A stretch of 16,599 nt of DNA from Candidatus Atribacter alterifermentans (GCA_012517635.1 JAAYUP010000143.1:1-16599); one strand, 5' to 3'. Positions 8,191 to 15,216 are shown, counted from the stretch's first letter. Numbers and translations: made by a program. The notes: a model not told the origin generated them from the sequence alone.

Positions 8191-9176
8191 GGATAAATTT
8201 TACCAGTCGATTCTTTTTTAAATATTTTTAAGGCAGCATTATTCATCATTAATTTTCCATCGGCTTGCACAGTAATAATGGCCACACCTGGAAAATGCTT
8301 TTCTACTAAAGGGATGAGGTTGGGCCCTCCCACCATTACCGCGGTTGATATGGCATCAGCATCAGCTGCTTTCGAATAAACCACGGTCACGCTGGAGAAA
8401 TAACTCGATGGGTACCCAGTATAGGGATTGATGATGTGATAATAACGGATACCATCCTGCTCAAAAAAACGATAATAGTCACCTGATGTTGATACAGCTT
8501 GGTCTTTCACCTCGACAATTCCAACAATTGATTTTTGCCGTGGGTGTAAAATTCCAACTCGGAATTTTTTCCCTAAAGCATAAACCGTTCCTCCGGCATT
8601 GACCAATGCCGGAGATATTTGCTTTTTTTTCAATTCAATAGCTATCGTATCCACCAAGTAACCCTTGGCTATTCCCCCTAAATCGATCTTACTGAATCCA
8701 ATTCGCTGAACACTTTTTGTTTCTCTATCAATAATAAGAGAAGAATGAGCAATTTGTTTCATTCGATCTTGAATTTGATTGGGAGTAGGAACTCGAGGGT
8801 TGTTATGAAATCCCCATTCATCCATTAACGACCCAACAAAAATATTAAAAAAACCTTCAGTACGATTCTGCAGTTCTTGAGCACGCCCAAACAAATCGCA
8901 GGTTTGTTCATTAACCTTTATAGGTTCCTGGCTTTGATTTATTTTCCAAATTTCACTCCGATGATCAAATCGATCCCATTTTTCATCCAGTTCTCGGATC
9001 ATAGTACCAATATCTTGTGAAACATTCTGATGATGGGATGGAAGGTCAACTTCGATCCAGGTGTCAAAACCTTCATAAATAAAGTGTTGTAAAGGATTCG
9101 GCTTGTTTACTACCCATATTATTAGAACAACTATCAATCCAAAGAAGGATACCAATAATAAATGAGAATGTTTCAT
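8187..9176 (-). CDS. apbE: FAD:protein FMN transferase (ApbE family)
   Basis: Transfers FMN from FAD to a Thr/Ser of target flavoproteins such as RnfG/RnfD or NqrB/NqrC subunits and other FMN-binding-domain proteins, usually outside the membrane. The 329-residue protein begins with an uncleaved-looking membrane segment (about 6-23) and no lipobox cysteine, so it is probably anchored rather than a lipoprotein. Family motifs are in order: DLGGIAKGYLVD (165-176), NAGG (193-196), STSGDYYRFF (229-238), HIINPYTGYP (247-256) and ADADAISTAVM (271-281); the last supplies the metal-binding Asp/Thr region. ATGA overlaps join it to amrS upstream and mreC downstream. No FMN-binding acceptor domain is encoded here, so the target lies elsewhere. 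Confidence 0.92.
   Translation of the reverse strand: MKHSHLLLVSFFGLIVVLIIWVVNKPNPLQHFIYEGFDTWIEVDLPSHHQNVSQDIGTMIRELDEKWDRFDHRSEIWKINQSQEPIKVNEQTCDLFGRAQELQNRTEGFFNIFVGSLMDEWGFHNNPRVPTPNQIQDRMKQIAHSSLIIDRETKSVQRIGFSKIDLGGIAKGYLVDTIAIELKKKQISPALVNAGGTVYALGKKFRVGILHPRQKSIVGIVEVKDQAVSTSGDYYRFFEQDGIRYYHIINPYTGYPSSYFSSVTVVYSKAADADAISTAVMVGGPNLIPLVEKHFPGVAIITVQADGKLMMNNAALKIFKKESTGKIYP
8591..8630 (+). other. Hairpin plus T-tract, antisense within apbE
   Basis: A perfect 10-bp inverted repeat (8591-8600 and 8605-8614) with a 4-nt loop is followed on the plus strand by a run of eight T (8623-8630). It looks like an intrinsic terminator for antisense transcripts, but it overlaps the codons of the conserved ApbE NAGG motif and a lysine run, so it may simply be a by-product of coding. 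Confidence 0.3.
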
Positions 9177-10168
9177 TCATCTACCAAAGGGAAGGGAGTT
9201 TTACAACTTTGACAAAGACCGTTTTCCAGATGGTGAATAGTCGTTCGGTAGTCAGTACGAGTGATTAAAGGTTTCCCGCATTGCGAACAATAGGAGGTAT
9301 GACCTTCAGTTCCGTAATAATTCCCTAAATAGACGTAGTGTAATTTTTGTCGAGCAATATGATAAGCAGTGAGGAGCACCTCGGGATCGGTTGATGGTGC
9401 TTCCATCCGATAAGCTGGAAAATATCGAGAAAAATGGAGAGGGATATCAGGACTAATTGAGGCAACAAAATCGACCAAACGGTGAAGGTGTTCCGGTGTA
9501 TGGTTAAGTCCGGTTACTAAAAGATTGGTGATTTCAATATGCACTTTGTTCCGATAACTCATTTCAATCGTTTCTAAAACTGGTGATAAAGAACCTCCAC
9601 AGTATTTCCGATAAAAATCATCGTCCATCGCTTTTAAATCGATATTCATTGCATCAATAAGAGGGAGGAGATCCAGGAGTGGTTTTGAATTCACATATCC
9701 ATTGGTCACCAAAACATTCTTCAAGTGAACTTTTTTTGCTTTTTCACTGGTTTCTTTTACAAATTCCCACCAGATAAAAGGTTCATTATAAGTATAGGCA
9801 ATTCCTATCGATCTCTGTGATTGAGCGAGGGAAACGATTTTTTGGGGATCAGTAGGGGTAAGGTTATCTATAAAACCAGTTTGTGAGATCTCCCAGTTTT
9901 GACAAAACTGGCATTTTAAATTACAACCCACACTTCCAATTGAAAGAATTTCTTTTCCGGGGAAAAAATGGTACAGAGGTTTCTTTTCAACCGGATCCAG
10001 ATGAATAGCTGAAATCCGGTTATAGGTTAAAGCATATAAAACTCCCTCTCTATTTTCTCGTATTTGGCAAAGTCCTCGATCTCCAGGTTTAATGCGACAT
10101 TGATGAGGGCAAAGGAAGCATTTTATTCTCTGATCTGATTCGACTGTCCAATATTGAGCTTCAATCAT
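9173..10168 (-). CDS. amrS: AmmeMemoRadiSam system radical SAM enzyme
   Basis: Radical SAM protein of the AmrA/AmrB/AmrS group, related to pyruvate-formate-lyase activating enzymes; the substrate and product are not established. The 331-residue sequence has the family's N-terminal cysteine array (C17, C20, C24, C34 in CFLCPHQC...GLC). The SAM/[4Fe-4S] motif is C82-NLK-C86-QF-C89, and the C-terminal zinc ribbon is C294/C297 and C319/C322. The segment AYTYNEPFIWWEF and the ITNLLVTGLNHTPEHLHRLV block are characteristic. ATG 10166-10168 forms an ATGA overlap with the amrA stop; GAGGA lies about 9 nt upstream, inside amrA. The pairing with AmrA makes the assignment firm. The Memo partner (AmrB) is not in the window. 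Confidence 0.93.
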   Translation of the reverse strand: MIEAQYWTVESDQRIKCFLCPHQCRIKPGDRGLCQIRENREGVLYALTYNRISAIHLDPVEKKPLYHFFPGKEILSIGSVGCNLKCQFCQNWEISQTGFIDNLTPTDPQKIVSLAQSQRSIGIAYTYNEPFIWWEFVKETSEKAKKVHLKNVLVTNGYVNSKPLLDLLPLIDAMNIDLKAMDDDFYRKYCGGSLSPVLETIEMSYRNKVHIEITNLLVTGLNHTPEHLHRLVDFVASISPDIPLHFSRYFPAYRMEAPSTDPEVLLTAYHIARQKLHYVYLGNYYGTEGHTSYCSQCGKPLITRTDYRTTIHHLENGLCQSCKTPFPLVDE

Positions 10169-10725
10169 CGCTGATCTTCCTCTTTATTTTCTGATTCACT
10201 ATATCTTTCAACTCGAAAACGAAAAAGCTCAACTGGCTCATTTGGCTTAATTCCAGCTTTGGATCGAGCAATACGAATTTGTTCCTCAACGGAATGAACT
10301 CCTTCAATGTCAGGGAGTAAAAGGCCTCTTCGCCAACCCCTTTGAACGATAATTCCATATCGTTTTGGATCGAGCTGCTCAGGAGAGTCAACTGGTTCAG
10401 GAGGAGTCAGGATGTCAACGGTAATGTTTATTTTGGAAAGGTCTTTGAGAGTAATCGGAGAAAAACGAGGATCCTCAACAGCCGCACTCACTGCATTATG
10501 AATAGTTTCGGCGATGATGTTATCGTGTTGGGGATGGAAAGTTCCAATACACCCTCGGAGTTGCCCACGAATTTTTAAACAAATAAAAATCCCTGCTTTT
10601 TGTTCGTATAATTCCCGAGGAAGGTCTTTGGGTAAAGGAAGATAGGTTTGGTGGATTAAATAATATTCAATAGCCTTCCTCGCTAAACCCGTCAATATAG
10701 GACCAAGTTCATGAGGGGAAATCAT
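10165..10725 (-). CDS. amrA: AmmeMemoRadiSam system protein AmrA (AMMECR1 domain)
   Basis: AMMECR1-domain protein of unknown biochemical function that occurs with Memo and a radical SAM enzyme across bacteria and archaea. The 186-residue form contains the invariant LRGCIGTF block (56-63, central Cys59). AVEDPRFSP, VDILTPPEP and a stretch around PDIEGVHSVEEQIRIAR follow, all in the normal family order. Start choice: the frame extends upstream to 10800, but that would overlap the preceding gene by 92 nt and add a non-family sequence. ATG 10723-10725 has GGTGA about 5 nt upstream and overlaps by 17 nt, beginning MISPHELGPILTGLAR, where the family usually starts. It is immediately followed by amrS (ATGA overlap). 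Confidence 0.92.
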   Translation of the reverse strand: MISPHELGPILTGLARKAIEYYLIHQTYLPLPKDLPRELYEQKAGIFICLKIRGQLRGCIGTFHPQHDNIIAETIHNAVSAAVEDPRFSPITLKDLSKINITVDILTPPEPVDSPEQLDPKRYGIIVQRGWRRGLLLPDIEGVHSVEEQIRIARSKAGIKPNEPVELFRFRVERYSESENKEEDQR

Positions 10726-11137
10726 GGTTGTCACCGTCCAATGGATAATGAGATAAATAACGCTGACCAATAATAACCGCTGACCAATCATCAATTGCAA
10801 CTGGAGGAAATAACAAACCTTTCGGTAAAAGTTTTTTAAGTCCTCGGGGGGGGTTCATTTTAAAATAAAGTTTACGAGCTTCTAAAGTACTCTGTCGTTC
10901 TTCAAAAGTTTCAAAGTCCAATTTCATCTTTTTTATTATTTGTACTACTCGTTTGCGGCCAGTACTGTTCCCTATGATAACTTTCAAGGAAGAATACTTC
11001 TTTGTCATTTTATTGATTGAGGATTCTAATTCATCTATTGGAAGGATGGTCTGATGAATCACTCCTCCTTTTTGATCTAAAAGTGCAATTCCGCATTTTT
11101 CGGTTCCAGGATCAATCGATAAAATAAACTTTTCCAT
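10709..11137 (-). CDS. RuvC/YqgF-fold (RNase H-like) putative nuclease
   Basis: A 142-residue protein with an RNase H-like fold related to YqgF/RuvX and RuvC. It opens with LSIDPGTEKCGIALLD, the glycine-rich first strand carrying catalytic Asp9. A central VIIGNSTGRKR follows, then EERQSTLEARKLYF, corresponding to the 'DE-x-x-TT-x-x-A' region of YqgF with Glu80 as probable second acidic ligand. PPVAIDDWSAVIIGQRYL closes the domain with Asp116/Asp117. The acidic triad therefore looks complete. It is probably the divergent YqgF-like family of anaerobic Firmicutes-type genomes rather than the canonical RuvX, so pre-16S rRNA processing is an inference only. There is no Shine-Dalgarno site before ATG 11135-11137. 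It is the first gene of the long downstream operon. Confidence 0.75.
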   Translation of the reverse strand: MEKFILSIDPGTEKCGIALLDQKGGVIHQTILPIDELESSINKMTKKYSSLKVIIGNSTGRKRVVQIIKKMKLDFETFEERQSTLEARKLYFKMNPPRGLKKLLPKGLLFPPVAIDDWSAVIIGQRYLSHYPLDGDNHDFPS

Positions 11138-11145
11138 AGAAAATC

Positions 11146-11174
11146 ATTGTACTCGAGATTCAATTTCGATACAA
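11146..11174 (-). promoter_or_regulatory. Candidate promoter for the nuclease-amr-mre operon
   Basis: On the minus strand TTGTAT (11169-11174) and TACAAT (11146-11151) are separated by exactly 17 nt. The -10 box matches TATAAT at 5 of 6 positions; the -35 box matches only TTG. The -10 ends 8 nt before the ATG at 11137. Transcription would therefore begin at or next to the start codon, which fits the absence of a ribosome binding site. It is the best promoter-like match in the only sizeable intergenic gap. Confidence 0.4.
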
Positions 11175-11208
11175 GGGAGATTGGGAAGGATTGAAACCAA
11201 GCAGCCAG

Positions 11209-11250
11209 CGTTCCGTTCCCCTTTTTGAGAAAGCGAAGGGGAACGGAACG
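11209..11250 (-). terminator. Perfect 15-bp inverted repeat, terminator-like hairpin
   Basis: CGTTCCGTTCCCCTT (11209-11223) and AAGGGGAACGGAACG (11236-11250) are exact reverse complements around a 12-nt loop. The hairpin starts 39 nt after the hydrogenase stop codon and before the next operon's promoter, the place for a transcript 3' end. It lacks the U-run of a classical intrinsic terminator on either strand. Other readings are an mRNA-stabilising stem, a Rho-assisted end or a copy of a dispersed palindromic repeat. Confidence 0.5.
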
Positions 11251-11289
11251 AATCAAAGAAATTTTAACTAGTGAATAATTCTCTGCTCA

Positions 11290-13056
11290 TTACATTTTTT
11301 CTCGACAGGTGTAATGGGTATGAAGGAGATGATGAGCTTTTTCGCTATTTGGTTCTCCAAGAAACTCTTCGTAAAGCTGTTTAATTGCAGGATTTTCATG
11401 AGATTTTCGAATCGGGAGTCGACGATCTGCTTCATAGATCGCTTCAATCCGCTTCATACGAATCTCGAGATTGGTTGGTAATGGTTGGCCACCTCCACCA
11501 ATACATCCTCCGGGACAAGCCATAATTTCAATAAAATGGTACTTTGAGTGACCCTGATTGACTAAATCCAAGACCTTTCTTGCATTTCTCAATCCATGAG
11601 CAACAGCAACATTCACATCAAGTCCGCCAACACTGATAGTCGCTTCCTTTACCCCTTCAATACCGCGAACATCGGTGAAGTCAATCCGATGCAATGTCTC
11701 CCCGGTTAAAACTTCATAAACCGTTCGGAGAGCAGCTTCCATAACTCCCCCGGTAGCACCAAATACTGCCGCCGCGCCGGTTGAAATACCAAGGGCTGGA
11801 TCAAAGTCTTCCTCAGGCATCTCTTTGAGATCAATGCCCTTTTCTTTAAGCATTCGGGCTGCTTCGCGGGTTGTAAGAGAATAATCCACATCCTGATACC
11901 CACTTGCTTTCATCTCATCGCGTTGGCATTCATATTTTTTTGCAGTACATGGCATAATCGATACAACTACTATATTCTGAGGATCAAGACCCATTTTCTG
12001 GGCATAATAGGTTTTTGCCATGGCACCAAACATCTGTTGGGGGGATTTACAGGTCGAAACGTTTTCCATGAGATTTGGATAAAAATGTTCCATAAACTTA
12101 ATCCAGCCAGGACTACATGAAGTTATCAAGGGGAGTTTCCCACCCTTTTTCACTCGGTTGATAAATTCTGTCCCTTCTTCAAGAATTGTTAAATCTGCAG
12201 CAAAATTGGTATCAAAAACTGCGTCAAAGCCTAAACGTCGTAGCCCTGCCACCATTTTTCCCGTGGAAACGCTGCCAGTCGGAATACCAAATGGTTCACC
12301 AATACTAACGCGAATGGCAGGAGCAGTTTGGAGAATAACGTATTTCTCCGGATCATCAATGGCATCCCAAACCATTTCGACATGGCTCACTTCTGAAAGC
12401 GCACCGGTTGGACAGGCTAAAACACATTGACCACAGTTGATACAAACACTTTCTCCCAGAGGGAGTCCTAACGAAGGACTGACATAGGTATTAAATCCTC
12501 GGTCGGCAAAATCAATGGCAAAAACACTTTGAACCTCAGCACAGGTTCGAATACACCTGCCACACAGGATGCAACGGTCAAGATCTCTTTTAATGGCCGG
12601 ACTACTGTTATCAATCGGATGCGTTTTCCTTTCCCCCTGAAAACGAATTTCTCGAACACCAAACTCATAACAAAGGCTTTGAAGCTCACAAGATTGGTTT
12701 CGATCACAGAGCTGGCAATCTAAGGGATGGTTCGATAAAATCAGTTCAAGATTAGCTTTTCGGGCTTCTCGAACTTTTTTTGAAGCGGTGAAAACTTTCA
12801 TTCCTTCCCGAATAGGCGTAACACAGGAAGCAACCAGATTGGGTTGACCTTCAACTTCAACCACACAGATTCGGCATCCACCCCAGGACGTAAGACCATC
12901 CATATAACACAGAGTAGGGATATGATATCCTTCCATTCGGCAAGCTTCTAATAGTGTTAAATTTTCCGGGACATGGCACTCTCTTCCATCAATAAAAATC
13001 GTGACCAGCTTTTCGGGAGACTCTTTTTTGCTTCTATTTTGTATGACTTTTGCCAT
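11290..13056 (-). CDS. hndD: [FeFe]-hydrogenase catalytic subunit (HndD/HydA-like)
   Basis: Soluble hydrogenase subunit that evolves or oxidises H2 at an H-cluster. The 588 residues hold, in order: a plant-type [2Fe-2S] domain (C50, C61, C64, C78), a His-ligated [4Fe-4S] (H110, C114, C117, C123), two [4Fe-4S] clusters (C162/165/168/172; C205/208/211/215) and the H-cluster domain. L2 is MPCTAKKYE (C370) and L3 is EIMACPGGCIGGGGQP (C514, C518). L1 reads TSCSPGW (312-318) rather than the textbook TSCCPxW, so Ser315 stands where the fourth cluster cysteine is expected. A small-subunit-like helical tail (about 526-588) is fused at the C-terminus. The architecture matches trimeric/tetrameric NAD(P)-linked hydrogenases. 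ATG 13054-13056 has GGAG 8 nt upstream and follows the NuoF-like gene by 22 bp, so they form one operon and probably one complex. Confidence 0.93.
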   Translation of the reverse strand: MAKVIQNRSKKESPEKLVTIFIDGRECHVPENLTLLEACRMEGYHIPTLCYMDGLTSWGGCRICVVEVEGQPNLVASCVTPIREGMKVFTASKKVREARKANLELILSNHPLDCQLCDRNQSCELQSLCYEFGVREIRFQGERKTHPIDNSSPAIKRDLDRCILCGRCIRTCAEVQSVFAIDFADRGFNTYVSPSLGLPLGESVCINCGQCVLACPTGALSEVSHVEMVWDAIDDPEKYVILQTAPAIRVSIGEPFGIPTGSVSTGKMVAGLRRLGFDAVFDTNFAADLTILEEGTEFINRVKKGGKLPLITSCSPGWIKFMEHFYPNLMENVSTCKSPQQMFGAMAKTYYAQKMGLDPQNIVVVSIMPCTAKKYECQRDEMKASGYQDVDYSLTTREAARMLKEKGIDLKEMPEEDFDPALGISTGAAAVFGATGGVMEAALRTVYEVLTGETLHRIDFTDVRGIEGVKEATISVGGLDVNVAVAHGLRNARKVLDLVNQGHSKYHFIEIMACPGGCIGGGGQPLPTNLEIRMKRIEAIYEADRRLPIRKSHENPAIKQLYEEFLGEPNSEKAHHLLHTHYTCREKM

Positions 13057-13078
13057 TCTCTTCTCTCCTTTCTCTTAA

Positions 13079-14719
13079 TCAGACCTTCAATGATTTTATT
13101 TTTTTTGGACTTTCCATTCGGCAGACATTGAGCGGACATCGTTTTTCAATGACATGAGATTCAAATTCCTCGCGGAAATAATCCAAACACCGGAGGAGTG
13201 GGTTTGGAGCTGCTTGACCTAAACCGCAGAATGAGGTTCGTTTGATGTGTTCACCCAAAAACCGAAGCTTTTCTAAATCGTGTTCGGTACCATTCCCCAA
13301 AGAAATTCGTTCTAAAATCTCAACAATTCTTTTATTCCCGATTCGGCAAGGCGTGCATTTCCCACATGATTCATGAAGAAAAAACTCACAGAAATTCTTA
13401 ACAACATCAACTATACAATGGGTATCATCAATAACAGTCAATGCACCAGAACCAAGTGCCGATTGATAACGAGGAAGAGTATCAAAAGCCATAGGAACAT
13501 CAAGTAAATTGGGAGTCATCGTCCCACCAGAAGGGCCTCCGGTTTGAACTAATTTTAATTCATGACCGTCTCTGATTCCCCCACCTGCTTGATAAAGTAA
13601 TTCGCGGAGAGTCGTTCCCATAGGAACTTCAATCAACCCTAAATTGATCACGTTTCCAGTTAAGGTAAATACCTTGGTTCCTGGACAGGTAGGTGTTCCA
13701 ATATTTTTAAACCATTCTGGTCCATTAAGAAAAATTGGTGGAATATTGGCAAGAGTTTCAACATTGTTGATAACCGTTGGTTTTCCCCATAAACCCTTTT
13801 GAGGGGGATAAGGTGGTTTAATTCGAGGTTCTCCTCGACCCCCTTCCATCGATTCTAAAAGCGCGGTTTCTTCACCACAAATGTAAGCTCCTGCACCTTT
13901 TCGAATACCTATTCGAAAAGAGAATCCTGAATTGAGTATGTTATCACCTAAGAGGCCATAATCCATAGCTTGGGAAATGGCTTTTTCCAAATGGCGTATA
14001 CTTTCAGGATATTCACCTCGGACATATATAAATCCTTGGTGAGCTCCTACAGCAAATCCTGCGATAGCCATTGCTTCCAAGATAGAATGAGGATCTCCTT
14101 CGAGGATCAAACGATCTTTAAAAGTTCCAGGCTCGCCTTCATCCGCATTACAAACAATATATTTTTCATCTCCCTGAGCTTTTAGTGTATATTCCCATTT
14201 CAAACCGGTCGGATAACCGGCTCCACCTCTGCCGAGTAATCCAGAATTCTTCACTATTTGGATAGTTTCTTCAGGTGTACTAGCTAACACTTTACCTAAA
14301 GCCATATATCCATCCCGAGCAATATAATCATCAATACTGGTTGGATCAATATAGCCACTATTCCTCAAAACCACTCGCTTTTCTTGAGCTAAGGGAGAAA
14401 TCGGATGAAAACCTTGAAGAGTGGTTTCAGTTTGACCTAAATACATCACGTCTTTGACTGGCCGACCCTTGAGAAGGTGTTCTTCAACAATTTTTTTGAC
14501 TTGATCAAGCGTGATCGGAGCATACACAACATTATCGGGAAAAATAATGACAAAAGGAGAAGGGAGACCTGCTCCAAATGATCCAGTGTCAAGAACTCGA
14601 ATTTCCTGAGAAAGACCAACTCGTTCTATCTCTTTCTCAAACTTTTCACGGATTTGAGCAGCACCCAAAACAACCGAACTACTCGTCATCTCAACTAATA
14701 CATGTGAACGAAAAAGCAT
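13079..14719 (-). CDS. hndC: NuoF/HndC-like NADH- and FMN-binding subunit, domain-reduced
   Basis: Flavin subunit that exchanges electrons between NADH and the iron-sulfur chain of the hydrogenase. From ATG 14717-14719 (546 aa) it shows the NADH/FMN glycine motif GRGGAGYPTG (163-172), CNADEGEPGTFKDR (190-203), the SLBB region, and the [4Fe-4S] ligands C452, C455, C458 and C498 (ESCGKCTPCR; SFCGLGQ). Oddities: the N-terminal thioredoxin-like domain (about 4-95) aligns well by eye, but all four [2Fe-2S] cysteines are replaced (VEMTSSS, TGSFGAG). The protein ends soon after EKRCPLNVC without the usual C-terminal 2[4Fe-4S] ferredoxin domain. The GGPSGGC cysteine is also changed (GGPSGGTMTP). An ATG at 14741-14743 overlaps the NuoE-like stop but has no ribosome binding site; GAGAGGGGG (14729-14737) precedes the chosen start by 9 nt. 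Confidence 0.92.
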   Translation of the reverse strand: MLFRSHVLVEMTSSSVVLGAAQIREKFEKEIERVGLSQEIRVLDTGSFGAGLPSPFVIIFPDNVVYAPITLDQVKKIVEEHLLKGRPVKDVMYLGQTETTLQGFHPISPLAQEKRVVLRNSGYIDPTSIDDYIARDGYMALGKVLASTPEETIQIVKNSGLLGRGGAGYPTGLKWEYTLKAQGDEKYIVCNADEGEPGTFKDRLILEGDPHSILEAMAIAGFAVGAHQGFIYVRGEYPESIRHLEKAISQAMDYGLLGDNILNSGFSFRIGIRKGAGAYICGEETALLESMEGGRGEPRIKPPYPPQKGLWGKPTVINNVETLANIPPIFLNGPEWFKNIGTPTCPGTKVFTLTGNVINLGLIEVPMGTTLRELLYQAGGGIRDGHELKLVQTGGPSGGTMTPNLLDVPMAFDTLPRYQSALGSGALTVIDDTHCIVDVVKNFCEFFLHESCGKCTPCRIGNKRIVEILERISLGNGTEHDLEKLRFLGEHIKRTSFCGLGQAAPNPLLRCLDYFREEFESHVIEKRCPLNVCRMESPKKIKSLKV

Positions 14720-14728
14720 AGATAAAAT

Positions 14729-14737
14729 CCCCCTCTC
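14729..14737 (-). promoter_or_regulatory. Strong ribosome binding site deciding the NuoF-like start
   Basis: GAGAGGGGG on the minus strand, 9 nt before ATG 14717-14719. The alternative ATG at 14741-14743 has only an AT-rich, SD-less upstream region, although its ATGA overlap with the previous gene could allow coupled initiation. Confidence 0.55.
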
Positions 14738-14739
14738 AG

Positions 14740-15216
14740 TCATCGATAAAGAGTAAATATTTCTCGAATACGTTCGGCATTTAAGTTTCCGTATGTGACA
14801 TCATTAATCATCATTGCCGGTGCTACCCCACAAACCCCAAGACAACTGGTCACTTCAAGGGTAAATAAACCATCTTTGGTGGTTTCACCCTCTTTTATTC
14901 CTAATTCCTTCTTCACGGTTTCTAAAACATTAGTGGCACCTAAAACATGGCAAGGAGCATTTATACAAATCCGAATGATATACTTCCCCACCGGTTTGGT
15001 TTCAAAAAAAGAATAAAAAGTTGCCACCCCGTAAATTTTACTGGAAGGAATGCCAGTTTTATGGGATATTCTTTCAAGAACATCCTTAGGAAGATAGCCA
15101 TAAACCTGAGAAACATCTTCAAGTATAGACATCAATGGGGTCTTTTCCTCTTTATATCGATCGATGATTTCATCAACCTTGGAATAGACCAACTCAGCTC
15201 CTTTTGGTTCACTCAT
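14740..15216 (-). CDS. hndA: NuoE/HndA-like thioredoxin-fold [2Fe-2S] subunit
   Basis: Small electron-transfer subunit of NADH-linked hydrogenases and complex I-like enzymes, passing electrons between the NuoF-type flavin and other clusters. The 158 residues comprise an N-terminal helical bundle (TPLMSILEDVSQVYGYLP, GIPSSKIYGVATFYSFF) and a thioredoxin-like [2Fe-2S] domain. Its four ligands are intact: C84 and C89 (CINAPCHVLGA), C125 and C129 (SCLGVCGVAPAMMIND). Length and motif order are normal for the family. ATG 15214-15216 forms an ATGA overlap with the GltD-like gene, and GGAGG lies 7 nt upstream within its final codons, so the two are very probably translated together. The NuoF-like partner follows directly. 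Confidence 0.94.
   Translation of the reverse strand: MSEPKGAELVYSKVDEIIDRYKEEKTPLMSILEDVSQVYGYLPKDVLERISHKTGIPSSKIYGVATFYSFFETKPVGKYIIRICINAPCHVLGATNVLETVKKELGIKEGETTKDGLFTLEVTSCLGVCGVAPAMMINDVTYGNLNAERIREIFTLYR

Noticed and set aside
9893..9911. 19-bp palindrome CCAGTTTTG-A-CAAAACTGG resembling an operator
   Set aside because: It falls in the codons of the AmrS CQFCQNW region deep inside the gene, with no promoter nearby; a chance of coding is the simpler reading.
10726..10800. Upstream extension of AmrA
   Set aside because: The extra 25 residues overlap the previous gene and do not look like the family; ATG 10723-10725 fits the family start and has an SD-like site.
12957..13139. 60-codon minus-strand frame spanning the NuoF-like/hydrogenase junction
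   Set aside because: Its translation is low-complexity, lysine-rich and out of frame with two well-supported genes.
13057..13140. Frameshift in the A-rich run near the NuoF-like stop hiding a C-terminal ferredoxin domain
   Set aside because: Only 22 bp remain before the hydrogenase start, and no cysteine-rich continuation appears in any frame.
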